Assembly (NCBI RefSeq): GCF_024623185.1
Contig: NZ_JANJZK010000005.1
Location: forward strand, 62,001 to 126,000
Direction: 5' to 3'
Length of the DNA stretch: 64,000 nucleotides
Source: Anaerofustis stercorihominis
GTDB lineage: Bacteria > Bacillota > Clostridia > Eubacteriales > Anaerofustaceae
Below are positions 16,700 to 25,132 of this stretch, one piece after another (positions within the stretch are counted from its first letter, which is position 1; each line of letters starts with the position of its first letter). The notes beneath the pieces are model-generated. The model saw only the letters and a list, made by a program, of their open reading frames with translations. It did not search any database and had not been told where the DNA came from. The translations under genes and the position numbers were made by a program.

Positions 16700-17941
16700 T
16701 TAATGTAAATTCTGCCCTGCAAGATACCCGGTTGAAAACGCTATTTGCAGATTATATCCTCCCGTAGTTGCATGGACGTCTATTACTTCTCCCGCAAAGA
16801 AAAGATTTTTTATAAGTCTGGATTCCATTGTTGAAGGATTGATTTCCTTGACGCTTACACCTCCGTTTGTAATGATAGCTTCTTTAAAGCTTCCAAGCCC
16901 TGTTATATTCACTTCAAGGTTTTTGATTAGATTTAAAATAATCTTTCTTTCTTCTTTTGTTATCTGATTTATTTGCTTTTCTTTGTCGATTTTGCTGAGT
17001 TCTATTATTTTTATTGCAAGTGATTTAGGTAGGAGCAAATCAAGAGAACTTTTTACCATTTTATTATTATTCTTTTCAAAATCTTTGATCATTCTTTTTT
17101 CAAGGGTTTTAACGTCAAGAGCCGGTTTTAAATCGATTTTTACCTTAGTATCGTGTATTTTGTTCATATCTATAAAATTACTTAAATAAAGCACCGTAGG
17201 TCCCGAAATACCCTTATGCGTAAACAGCAGTTCTCCAAACTGAGAATTTTTTACTTTTCCGCCTACTATTAAGCTCACATCGACGTTTTTAAGGGTAAGC
17301 CCCATTAATTCATGTACCCAGTTATCATTCGACAACATCTGAACTAGTGCGGGAAATGGTTTTATTACTTTATGTCCAAGTTTTTTAGCCAAAGTATATC
17401 CGTAACCGTCACTCCCTGTCAAAGGATAGCTCTTTCCTCCCGTTGCAATAATAACATTATCGGAATATAATTTACTTCCCTCATCCAGTATCACGCCTTC
17501 GGCTTCGCTATTTTCGTTGATTATTATATCTTTTACAGAAGTGTTATATAATATCTCGCTGTTTTTATTTGAATTTATGATACCAAGCAATGTTTTTGTT
17601 ACGTCACTGGCTTTATCGCTTAGGGGAAATACCCTGTCTCCCCTCTCAACTTTGGTTTTAAGTCCGTTCGAATGTAGAAGTTCGAGAAGCATTGTATTAT
17701 CAAAGGTATATAATGCACTGTAAAGAAATTCTTTGTTTTTCACGATATGGTCAAAAAACTCCGATATATCTTTATTGTTTGTTACATTGCATCTTCCTTT
17801 TCCCGTTATGTAAATCTTTTTTCCAGCTTTTTCGTTCTTTTCTATGAGTGTTACTTTTTTGCCGCATTCTAAAGAGGAGATAGCAGCCATTAAGCCGCTA
17901 GCTCCCCCGCCTATTATTATTACATCTCTCTTATTTGTCAT
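16700..17941 (-). CDS. HI0933/YhiN-family NAD(P)/FAD-dependent oxidoreductase
   Basis: A 413-residue flavoprotein. The FAD-binding motif GGGASGLMAA lies near residue 11. Other family signatures are TGKGRCNVTN near residue 46 and FAGEVIDVHATTGGYNLQIAFSTG at the C-terminus. The family (BaiN, YhiN) is widely conserved, and one clostridial member has been linked to bile acid metabolism, but most roles are unknown. Its start overlaps the serA stop by 11 bp, so it is the last gene of the murE-serCA operon and translationally coupled. Confidence 0.88.
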   Translation of the reverse strand: MTNKRDVIIIGGGASGLMAAISSLECGKKVTLIEKNEKAGKKIYITGKGRCNVTNNKDISEFFDHIVKNKEFLYSALYTFDNTMLLELLHSNGLKTKVERGDRVFPLSDKASDVTKTLLGIINSNKNSEILYNTSVKDIIINENSEAEGVILDEGSKLYSDNVIIATGGKSYPLTGSDGYGYTLAKKLGHKVIKPFPALVQMLSNDNWVHELMGLTLKNVDVSLIVGGKVKNSQFGELLFTHKGISGPTVLYLSNFIDMNKIHDTKVKIDLKPALDVKTLEKRMIKDFEKNNNKMVKSSLDLLLPKSLAIKIIELSKIDKEKQINQITKEERKIILNLIKNLEVNITGLGSFKEAIITNGGVSVKEINPSTMESRLIKNLFFAGEVIDVHATTGGYNLQIAFSTGYLAGQNLH

Positions 17942-19103
17942 TCTTTAAAATTCTTACGGAAGTAACTCCTTCTACCTCTTTCAATGTTTTTTCGATATAA
18001 TCATTCACATCATTATCTACATCTATCATAGTATAAGCGTTTTCGCCTCTTGATTTGTTTATCATGTTTGCGATATTAACATCGTTACTTGCTAGAAGAG
18101 AAGATATTTGACCTACCATATTAGGTATGTTTTTATGTATGATACAAATCCTTGCGTTTGAAGCCATAGCGCCCAAATCGCATTCAGGGAAGTTTACACT
18201 GTTTTTGATATTTCCGTTTTCCAAGAAATCTCTGATTTCTTTTCCTGCCATTACTGCACAGTTCGCTTCTGATTCAACAGTTGAAGCACCAAGGTGAGGT
18301 ATACAGATAACATTTTCTTTGCCTAAAACTTTTTCGTTTGGTATATCTGTTACGTAGTAAGATACACTGCCGTCTTCAACGGCTTTTAATATAGCGTCTT
18401 CATCTACCAGACCGCCTCTTGCTAAGTTCAGTACTTTGATTCCGTCTTTTGCGTTTCTTAGAACTTGTTCGTTTACAAGGTTTTTGGTAGATTCAAGTAA
18501 AGGAACATGGATAGTAACAAAGTCACATCTTTGGAAAATCCTTTCTATATCATAACTTCTGTTGATGTTTTTGTTTATGCTCCAAGCGTGTTCTATAGAT
18601 AAGTATGGGTCATATCCGTAAACTTCCATACCGAGTTCATATAAAGCATTTGCGACCAAAACACCGATAGCTCCAAGCCCGATTATGCCTACTCTCTTGC
18701 CTTGAAGCTCATTGCCTTTAAAGTTTGATTTTTCTTTTTCAACTGTCTTTGCTACATCTACGTTTTTATCTTTTAAAGTTTGAACCCAGTCTGTTGCTTT
18801 GTCAAGGTTTCTCGCAGTCATAATCAAACTTGCGATAACGAGTTCTTTAACCGCATTTGCATTTGCACCCGGAGTATTCATTACTACTATGCCCTTTTCT
18901 GTACAGCTATCTACAGGTACGTTGTTTACCCCTGCTCCGGCTCTTACTACAACTTTACAGTTATCAGATAGTTTTTCTTCATGTAAGTTATAACTTCTTA
19001 AAATTACGCCGTCGTAATCTTCGCCTTTGTCAACTCTGATGTTTTCACCTAATTGAGTCAAACCTTCTTTTGCAATTTTGTTAAATGTTTTAATTTTGTA
19101 CAT
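17931..19103 (-). CDS. serA: D-3-phosphoglycerate dehydrogenase
   Basis: A 390-residue NAD-dependent dehydrogenase that takes 3-phosphoglycerate to 3-phosphohydroxypyruvate, the first step of serine synthesis. The nucleotide-binding motif GLGAIGVLVANALYELGMEVYGYDP lies near residue 142. PHLGAST near residue 270 holds the catalytic His, and a C-terminal ACT domain (about 318-390) suits allosteric control. It is the short form without the extra intervening domain. serC is 14 bp upstream, so the two enzymes for consecutive steps are co-transcribed. Confidence 0.94.
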   Translation of the reverse strand: MYKIKTFNKIAKEGLTQLGENIRVDKGEDYDGVILRSYNLHEEKLSDNCKVVVRAGAGVNNVPVDSCTEKGIVVMNTPGANANAVKELVIASLIMTARNLDKATDWVQTLKDKNVDVAKTVEKEKSNFKGNELQGKRVGIIGLGAIGVLVANALYELGMEVYGYDPYLSIEHAWSINKNINRSYDIERIFQRCDFVTIHVPLLESTKNLVNEQVLRNAKDGIKVLNLARGGLVDEDAILKAVEDGSVSYYVTDIPNEKVLGKENVICIPHLGASTVESEANCAVMAGKEIRDFLENGNIKNSVNFPECDLGAMASNARICIIHKNIPNMVGQISSLLASNDVNIANMINKSRGENAYTMIDVDNDVNDYIEKTLKEVEGVTSVRILKNDK

Positions 19104-19117
19104 TCCCTATACTCTCC

Positions 19118-20191
19118 TTAAATATTGTTTTTTTGATATTTATACATAAAATCGATTAAGTCTTTAACATTGGATAAGGTTACACCATTGTATAAACCTA
19201 CCCTTATTTTCCCATTCATAGAGGTACTGATATTTATTATATCATTTTCTTTGGCTTTTTGAATAAAGTCTTTATTATTTTTCACATTAAATATTAAAGA
19301 TGTGACAGATCTGTCTTCTTTTATAATATCGTTAGAGTAAAATATACTCTCGTCTATAAAGTCGTATAGTAAATTTGATTTTTCTATATTGACTTTTTCA
19401 ATTTCTTCTACTCCGCCGTTTTCATCCAAGTATTTTAACATTTCATATATTATATATACCGCGAATGTATTCGGGGTAGTAAAGGAATTACCCGAGTTGT
19501 AATAATCCCTGTAAGAAAGGATTTTCGGAACACTTTTTGGGATTTCCTTTTCAAGCATATTTTTATTTATTATTACAACGCTTATCCCGCTTGTGCCCAT
19601 GTTCTTTGCTGAACTTGCAAAGGATAATGCGAATTTATTTATATCATATGTTTCACTGAGTAAATTAGACGTCATATCCGCTATTAGCGGTATATCCCCT
19701 ATTTCAGGTATTTTATCTTTATTGAATTTTGACCCCGAAGATGTGTTATTCGTACACATAAAGAGATATTTGGAATTTTTATTTATATCATTTAAAGTTA
19801 TTTTGGGAAGAGGCTTTTTATATCCGATAAGATTTATCTCTTCTATGTTTGTATGCTTTTTCCCTTCGGTAACAGCATTATTTGTCCATAGGTCACTGTT
19901 TATTATTGTTGCTGTATCGTCCTTACCTGAAAAGTTCATGGGAACCATTGCAAAATGCATGCTTCCTCCGCCGTTTATGAATAAAACTTCCATATCATCA
20001 TTTAAATAAAGAAGTTTTTTTATTAGCCTAATCGTATCTTCCATAAGGGAAATAAAAAATTCATTCTTATAATTTAGTTCCAGAGCTGAAAATCCCTGAG
20101 AATGAAAGTTTAAAACATTTTTATTTATTCTATTGATTACTTCTTTTGGCATTACCGGTGAAGACGCAGAAAAATTAATTTTATTTTCCAT
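19118..20191 (-). CDS. serC: Phosphoserine aminotransferase
   Basis: A 357-residue PLP enzyme of the SerC family. The probable PLP-binding lysine is K196 in SFASSAKNMGTSG, and GGGSMHFAMVPMNF near residue 75 is the cofactor-phosphate region. It converts phosphohydroxypyruvate to phosphoserine with glutamate as donor. The sequence is fairly divergent from the enterobacterial form, but adjacency to serA supports the call. Its start overlaps the stop of the small membrane protein gene by 11 bp. Confidence 0.9.
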   Translation of the reverse strand: MENKINFSASSPVMPKEVINRINKNVLNFHSQGFSALELNYKNEFFISLMEDTIRLIKKLLYLNDDMEVLFINGGGSMHFAMVPMNFSGKDDTATIINSDLWTNNAVTEGKKHTNIEEINLIGYKKPLPKITLNDINKNSKYLFMCTNNTSSGSKFNKDKIPEIGDIPLIADMTSNLLSETYDINKFALSFASSAKNMGTSGISVVIINKNMLEKEIPKSVPKILSYRDYYNSGNSFTTPNTFAVYIIYEMLKYLDENGGVEEIEKVNIEKSNLLYDFIDESIFYSNDIIKEDRSVTSLIFNVKNNKDFIQKAKENDIINISTSMNGKIRVGLYNGVTLSNVKDLIDFMYKYQKNNI

Positions 20192-20402
20192 ATTTTCTTC
20201 TCCTGTCCTCTCTCATTTTCATTCTTATCATCTTTTCTTCTTCTTTTTCGCCGACTTTTTTAAGGTGCTCATAATCTCTGTAGCCGTAATGTTTGGCTAC
20301 ATTGTCGATCCTCTTCTTATATTTATCCGTAAAAGCTTTAGCATATAGAAAAACTAAGAATATAAATATAAGACCTGCAAAAACTGCTAAAACCAATTTC
20401 AT
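20181..20402 (-). CDS. Small single-pass membrane protein, unknown
   Basis: A 73-residue protein with one N-terminal membrane segment (about 3-24) and a highly charged C-terminal tail rich in K, E and R (KKVGEKEEEKMIRMKMREDRRRKYGK). I do not recognise a family. It lies between the papain-like protein and serC, overlapping serC by 11 bp, so it is co-translated with both. Confidence 0.6.
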   Translation of the reverse strand: MKLVLAVFAGLIFIFLVFLYAKAFTDKYKKRIDNVAKHYGYRDYEHLKKVGEKEEEKMIRMKMREDRRRKYGK

Positions 20403-20417
20403 TATTTGTTCCTCGAA

Positions 20418-20978
20418 TTATAGTATGATTTGTTTTACTTCACTCTGTTCTTTATAATCGTTTATGTATCCGTCGTATATGAGTTTGCTGTTCAAAAAAC
20501 CGCTGAAATCCATGGGTCTTCTTCTTGTATGAGCTTCGTTGAAAGAATAAAGCCCGCTTTCTTCAAAGAGGTAAGACAAAAACTCTGCACAGTAATAATG
20601 TTTTTCCCTGCGTATATCAAATCCTACAGCGTTTCCTATAAGCCCTATTATATTGAATTTATATTTCAAATGGTCCATATAAAACTCATCTATTATTTCT
20701 TTGATATTGTCATATATCTTTGCGTCTATCTCACATTCGTATACGAGACATGGGATATTATTGAATGTTGCGTGAAATCCCGTTTCCCAGTCTTCCTTGA
20801 TAAAGCCTGCTATAAAAGGATTTCTGGGTCTTCTTCTCCCGAAACAGTACATTTCATTCAGTTCCCTGTCAAGGGATATCGAAACATGATTGTATGGGTT
20901 TTTGACCCAGCATCTTATTATTCTCGCTAAAATCGTTCTTGTGCTTGTAAGCACTATATAAATTTTTTTAGTTTCCAT
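20418..20978 (-). CDS. Permuted NlpC/P60 (papain-like) fold protein
   Basis: A 186-residue protein without a signal peptide. The arrangement NPYNHVSISLD near residue 30 (candidate His) followed by YYCAEFLSYLF near residue 129 (candidate Cys) is the His-before-Cys order of circularly permuted papain-like proteins such as YiiX. Members are thought to act on lipids or amides at membranes; the substrate here is unknown. It sits 19 bp after murE and 15 bp before a small membrane protein gene, so a cell-envelope role is plausible but inferred. Confidence 0.65.
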   Translation of the reverse strand: METKKIYIVLTSTRTILARIIRCWVKNPYNHVSISLDRELNEMYCFGRRRPRNPFIAGFIKEDWETGFHATFNNIPCLVYECEIDAKIYDNIKEIIDEFYMDHLKYKFNIIGLIGNAVGFDIRREKHYYCAEFLSYLFEESGLYSFNEAHTRRRPMDFSGFLNSKLIYDGYINDYKEQSEVKQIIL

Positions 20979-20997
20979 TGTCTTTCTCTTTTAAATG

Positions 20998-22443
20998 TTA
21001 TTTTAATGCGTTTAAGATTTCTTCCCTATCGGAAAAATAAGTCTTTATATCTCCGATTTCCTGATAAGTTTCATGGCCTTTCCCTAGGACTAAAACTATT
21101 TCATCATCTTTTTTATTTCTAACAGCCTTATTTATGGCTTCTTTCCTGTCATAGATTATCTGTGTATCATTTTTATTTTCTATACCTTTTAATATATCAT
21201 TTATTATATCTTTGTTATTTTCTTTTCTGGGATTATCCATTGTAAGGATAATATTATCCGCATACTTTTCTGCAAGGCTTCCCATTATAGGTCTTTTACC
21301 ATGGTCTCTGTTTCCCCCGCAGCCAAAAACAAGAGTTATTTTTTTACTGCTTACTTCTTTTATGAGCTTTAATATCTTTTCCATTGCGTCCGGAGTATGA
21401 GCATAATCTATGAATATATCCTTTTCTACTCGCTCTATCCTTCCGTTGGTACCGTGATACCCCAGTATAGCGTCTTTTATCTTCTCATATCCAATACCTT
21501 CTTCAAGAGCTATTATTATAGCCGGGGTAACATTATATATATTAAATTTTCCTATGGAATTGATGACGAAATCATATTCATTGTTTTCTTTTGTAAGGGT
21601 AAAAGAAGATTTACTTAATGAAAGTTCTTTTATTGTAATTTTATAGTCACTTTCTTCTTTTTCTCCGAATGAGATGACGTCTTTTTTCTCTTCTTTGAGT
21701 TCGCTGTAGAGCCTGTGACCGTAATCATCATCAATATTTATTACCGAAAATTTATCTACCATATAATAGAGTTTCTTCTTTGCCTGATAGTATTCTTCCA
21801 TCGTCTTATGAAAATCCAAATGATCCATTGAAAGGTTGGAAAAAACACCTACATAAAAATTGAGATAACTTACCCTGTCCAAAACAAGCCCATGGGAAGA
21901 TACTTCAAGGAAGCAATAATCTACATTACTATTTACCATATCACTAAAATCTTTTGTAAGCTCGGTTATTTCGGGAGTAGTCCTTATTATCTGTCCTTCG
22001 AGTTTTGTGTCCTTTCTGCCCAAAGTACCTATATAGTCGGTTTTAAAGCCGAGGTTTTCAAAAAGCGTATTTGCTATATCACAAAAAGACGTCTTTCCGT
22101 TGGTACCGCTTACTCCAATCAATTTTAGTTTCTTGCTTGGAAAAGAATAAAATCTGTTTGCGAAATATGCAAGAGCATTTCTGGTGTTTTCGCATTTTAT
22201 ATATGTAATATCATCTTTATACTCTTCTAAGTCTTCACAGTGACAAATCACCTTTGCTCCCAGTCTTAGGGCGCTTTCTATATATTTATGTCCGTCTGTT
22301 TCATACCCTACAATACAGACAAACATAGAACCTTTTATGCATTTTCTCGAATCAAAAACGATACTATTTATATCTATATTTTGTATATCTTTATTTCCGT
22401 TTAAAGAATAATCATATCCTTTTATAATATCTGCTAATTTCAA
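20998..22443 (-). CDS. murE: UDP-N-acetylmuramoyl-tripeptide synthetase (meso-DAP type)
   Basis: A 481-residue Mur ligase. The ATP-binding loop GVSGTNGKTSF starts at residue 110. A Mur-ligase signature lies at YAHTPDAMEKIL near 348, and GCGGNRDHGKRPIMG near 375. The substrate-selection motif is D403-N-P-R406, which marks enzymes that add meso-diaminopimelate rather than lysine to UDP-MurNAc-L-Ala-D-Glu. This predicts an mDAP cell wall. It is the first gene of a six-gene run that continues to serC, serA and a flavoprotein; the other mur genes are not in the window. Confidence 0.95.
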   Translation of the reverse strand: MKLADIIKGYDYSLNGNKDIQNIDINSIVFDSRKCIKGSMFVCIVGYETDGHKYIESALRLGAKVICHCEDLEEYKDDITYIKCENTRNALAYFANRFYSFPSKKLKLIGVSGTNGKTSFCDIANTLFENLGFKTDYIGTLGRKDTKLEGQIIRTTPEITELTKDFSDMVNSNVDYCFLEVSSHGLVLDRVSYLNFYVGVFSNLSMDHLDFHKTMEEYYQAKKKLYYMVDKFSVINIDDDYGHRLYSELKEEKKDVISFGEKEESDYKITIKELSLSKSSFTLTKENNEYDFVINSIGKFNIYNVTPAIIIALEEGIGYEKIKDAILGYHGTNGRIERVEKDIFIDYAHTPDAMEKILKLIKEVSSKKITLVFGCGGNRDHGKRPIMGSLAEKYADNIILTMDNPRKENNKDIINDILKGIENKNDTQIIYDRKEAINKAVRNKKDDEIVLVLGKGHETYQEIGDIKTYFSDREEILNALK

Positions 22444-22531
22444 ATCAAAACTCCTTAGAATTCATCCTTAAAATAATAACACTATTTTATGATAAAATAA
22501 ATACCTTTAAATAAACTTAATTCAATTATAA

Positions 22532-22557
22532 TAAAAAAGAAGGCTATAAGCCTTCTT
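22532..22557 (-). terminator. Terminator of the spoIIGA-sigE operon
   Basis: The stem AAGAAGGCT/AGCCTTCTT (22537-22545 and 22549-22557) overlaps the sigE stop codon and is followed by T residues on the minus strand. Confidence 0.85.
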
Positions 22558-23257
22558 ATGTACACATTTTATTTACTTCTTTTTTCAAATTCGATATTAT
22601 TCTCTTTTCCAACCTGGAAATGTAAGACTGTGAAATGTTTAGCATATTAGCAAGTTCTTTTTGAGTTTTCTTTTCTTTTCCGTTCAGTCCGAAGCGGTAA
22701 TTGATTATTTCTTTTTCGCTCTCTTTCAACCTGTCCACTGCAAGGAGCATTATCTCCTTGTTTACATCTTTATCTATTTTATCCTTTACCGGATCTCCGT
22801 TCGTACCGAGTATATCCGACAGCAAGAGTTCGTTTCCGTCGTAATCTACGTTCAATGGCTCATCAAGGGATATTTCTCCTCTTATCCTGTTTACTTTTCT
22901 AAGATGCATAAGGATTTCGTTTTCTATGCATTTTGAAGCATATGTAGCAAGTTTAATGTTTTTTTCGACCTTGAATGTCTTGACCGCTTTTATAAGACCT
23001 ATCGTTCCTATGGATATAAGGTCTTCAACACTCGCTGATGATGTATCGAACTTCTTTGCTATGTAGACCACAAGTCTTAGATTACGCTCGATAAGTATGG
23101 TTTTCGTAGCATTTGTCTCATCCGATTCAAGATTTTTAAGGACTTCCTGCTCCTCTTCTTTCGTAAGCGGAGGCGGGAGCATATATGAGCCGGAAATATA
23201 AAATAATTTATTATTTTTATGCTTCTTCCTTTTTAGAATTTTAAATAAATTAATCAT
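22556..23257 (-). CDS. sigE: Sporulation sigma factor SigE (mother-cell)
   Basis: A 233-residue sigma-70 family factor very close to Bacillus SigE throughout. The N-terminal pro-region ends at FYISGSYMLPPPLTKEEE, which matches the processing region of pro-SigE. Region 2 holds IERNLRLVVYIAKKF and DLISIGTIGLIKAVKTF. Region 4 holds KTQKELANMLNISQSYISRLEKRI. SigE directs early mother-cell genes after SpoIIGA cleaves the pro-sequence. The gene starts 13 bp after spoIIGA in the same operon, as in spore formers. Whether this organism sporulates cannot be read from this window. Confidence 0.95.
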   Translation of the reverse strand: MINLFKILKRKKHKNNKLFYISGSYMLPPPLTKEEEQEVLKNLESDETNATKTILIERNLRLVVYIAKKFDTSSASVEDLISIGTIGLIKAVKTFKVEKNIKLATYASKCIENEILMHLRKVNRIRGEISLDEPLNVDYDGNELLLSDILGTNGDPVKDKIDKDVNKEIMLLAVDRLKESEKEIINYRFGLNGKEKKTQKELANMLNISQSYISRLEKRIISNLKKEVNKMCT

Positions 23258-23270
23258 GTAAACCTCCGAG

Positions 23271-23756
23271 TTATTTTAATATGGATATTGGTATCAAGGC
23301 ACCTAAAGAGTCTATCCCCAGTATACCTATATATGGGTTATAAACCGTTTTTTCTTTTCTTCTGTTCTTTATCACGATCTTATCGAATTTAAGTATGGGA
23401 AGGATCTGTTTTTCTTTTGTGGTGTTATAAAAGGTGTATGAAAGTGAGTCTTTTATGGTTATGGGAAGGTTGTTATAAATATGTAAGTAGTCGTTATAGT
23501 CTTCTATTTCGTATGAAAGATTTGTATCTAAGATTTTATTTATTATACCGTTATGAACTATTATTACACCTTCTCCGTTTATACCTCTTACCAAATTACC
23601 GGTGTCAAGGTATCCTTTAAAAGAAATGCTCTTATCTTTTATATACAGAGTGCAGATATATTCAAGTCCCAACTTTAAATCATTAATTTTCCTAAGTAAT
23701 TTATATGCTACGAACGCAGAAATAATGCTAATAAAAATATTCTTTTTCTTAATCAT
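23271..23756 (-). CDS. spoIIGA: Shortened SpoIIGA: pro-SigE protease domain with one membrane segment
   Basis: A 161-residue protein that corresponds to the C-terminal protease half of SpoIIGA, the aspartic-type protease that activates pro-SigE. The catalytic motif is D51-T-G-N (KGYLDTGNLV). Bacillus SpoIIGA has about 309 residues with a five-pass membrane domain before this point; here only one hydrophobic stretch (about 6-20) precedes it. A GTG nine bases further upstream is in frame, but AGAGG favours the ATG at 23756. The next 300 bp upstream show no trace of a membrane domain. It is followed by sigE, so the pairing is kept. The reduction may be natural or a decay product. Confidence 0.8.
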   Translation of the reverse strand: MIKKKNIFISIISAFVAYKLLRKINDLKLGLEYICTLYIKDKSISFKGYLDTGNLVRGINGEGVIIVHNGIINKILDTNLSYEIEDYNDYLHIYNNLPITIKDSLSYTFYNTTKEKQILPILKFDKIVIKNRRKEKTVYNPYIGILGIDSLGALIPISILK

Positions 23757-24033
23757 ATCCTTCACCTCTTAATGAGTATTTTATATATAAACCAATACTC
23801 AATTTGTCATAAAGAAATTATATGAATATGTTATAAAAGAATATAATTATTTCTCATTTCTAATTATTTACTTCCTATGTATTACAATAAATTTTCCTTT
23901 TGTAATGACATATATCATTTATATTAACTTTTAATAAAAATATGACCAAACTTAAAATATTCAAAGCAATTTATATTTTTAAAAGTATAAATGACTTATT
24001 GGATTTATTTATAAGATAAAGGAAATATAAATG
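23757..24033. other. Intergenic region with spoIIGA promoter and no gene
   Basis: Beyond the promoter dyad near 23773-23810 this AT-rich stretch up to the birA terminator holds nothing I can name. Translating the minus strand gives only short frames, none with runs of hydrophobic helices that could be the missing SpoIIGA membrane domain. Confidence 0.5.
23773..23810 (-). promoter_or_regulatory. spoIIGA-sigE promoter with inverted repeat
   Basis: On the minus strand ATGACA (23805-23810) and TATATA (23782-23787) are 17 bases apart. An 8-bp inverted repeat, TGAGTATT (23773-23780) and AATACTCA (23794-23801), flanks the -10 box. The dyad could be an operator; it does not match a Spo0A box well. 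Confidence 0.5.
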
Positions 24034-24061
24034 TAAAAAAATAAGCCCATACAGGCTTATT
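24034..24061 (-). terminator. Terminator of birA
   Basis: The stem AATAAGCC/GGCTTATT (24040-24047 and 24054-24061) is followed by a T run on the minus strand. Confidence 0.85.
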
Positions 24062-24070
24062 AAAATTAAA

Positions 24071-25048
24071 TCATATGCTTCTGATACTTATTTCTCCGCT
24101 GTTAAAATTTTTTATCTCACCGTCACTTGTCTTTATTTTTATCGAAAAATCCTTATTTAAATCGAGAAGAGTTGCTTTTATTTTTTCATTCCCCTGGATA
24201 TATGTTATATCTTCATTTATGTATAACATCTTTTCCTTGTATTCTTTGTAGAGAGAATTCTTATCGAAATTCAGATATTTACTTTCAAACACATTTAAGA
24301 ATTCGCTTATTATTTTATTTCGGTTCAGGGCTTTTCCGGTAAAGTCCTGAACAAAACCTATAATATCTTTGAATTCTTCGGGAACTTCTTCATTTTCGGG
24401 TCTGTTTATATTTATACCCACCCCCAAAACTACATTTTCCATACTTCCGCTCTCAAAGCTTATTATACCTTCAGTAAGTATCCCGCATAGTTTAAGTCCG
24501 TCTTTATAAATATCATTTACCCATTTTATATCACAGTCTATCCCAGCTGCATTTTTAAGGGCTTCTACTACACTCAGCCCGCATATTATTGTTATGATAT
24601 TAACTTCTTCGATCGGTAGTTTAGGTTTTAATAATAAGCTTAAATACATGCTGCTGTCCTTTGGTGAAAAGAAAGGTCTTCCTCTTCTGCCCTTACCGCT
24701 TGTCTGAGAATTGGCTATGATTACTCTGCCTTCTGTTTTTTCTTCTTCTTTTAAGTTTTTTAAATAGTTTATCGTAGAGTCCGTTTCTTCCACTATTTCT
24801 ATGATATTTCCTATAAATTTAGTGTTAAGTCCCTTTTCTATTTCTTTCCTATTTAAATAGCTTATATTGCTGTCAAGCATATATCCTTTGTTTTTGACAG
24901 AAACGATATTATATCCTTCTTCTTTTAAAATATTGATATTCTTCCAAACGGCATTTCTGGATATATTTAGTCTCAAAGCTATATATCCCCCCGAAATCAC
25001 TTTTCCGCTGTTTTCCTTTAATATTTCAAGTATATTATTTTTATTCAT
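24071..25048 (-). CDS. birA: Bifunctional biotin-protein ligase and biotin repressor
   Basis: A 325-residue BirA. An N-terminal winged helix (about 1-60, GGYIALRLNISRNAVWKNINILKEEGY) is followed by the ligase domain with the biotinyl-AMP loop GKGRRGRP (118-125) and the catalytic lysine K175 in DIKWVNDIY, then a C-terminal SH3-like domain. It joins biotin to carboxylase carrier proteins and, through the winged helix, can repress biotin genes. No biotin synthesis genes are nearby. It is a single-gene unit with its own terminator. Confidence 0.95.
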   Translation of the reverse strand: MNKNNILEILKENSGKVISGGYIALRLNISRNAVWKNINILKEEGYNIVSVKNKGYMLDSNISYLNRKEIEKGLNTKFIGNIIEIVEETDSTINYLKNLKEEEKTEGRVIIANSQTSGKGRRGRPFFSPKDSSMYLSLLLKPKLPIEEVNIITIICGLSVVEALKNAAGIDCDIKWVNDIYKDGLKLCGILTEGIISFESGSMENVVLGVGININRPENEEVPEEFKDIIGFVQDFTGKALNRNKIISEFLNVFESKYLNFDKNSLYKEYKEKMLYINEDITYIQGNEKIKATLLDLNKDFSIKIKTSDGEIKNFNSGEISIRSI

Positions 25049-25077
25049 TTTAAACTCCTTTATATAAGTAGTTTAAA

Positions 25078-25126
25078 ATAAAAAAAAGAGACTGTCAACT
25101 ATAAATAATAAAAAGGTTGACAGTCT
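25078..25126 (-). terminator. Terminator of the HD-GYP/hybrid kinase operon
   Basis: The stem GACTGTCAAC/GTTGACAGTC (25090-25099 and 25116-25125) has a long AT loop and a T run on the minus strand. Confidence 0.82.
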
Positions 25127-25132
25127 TATTGT

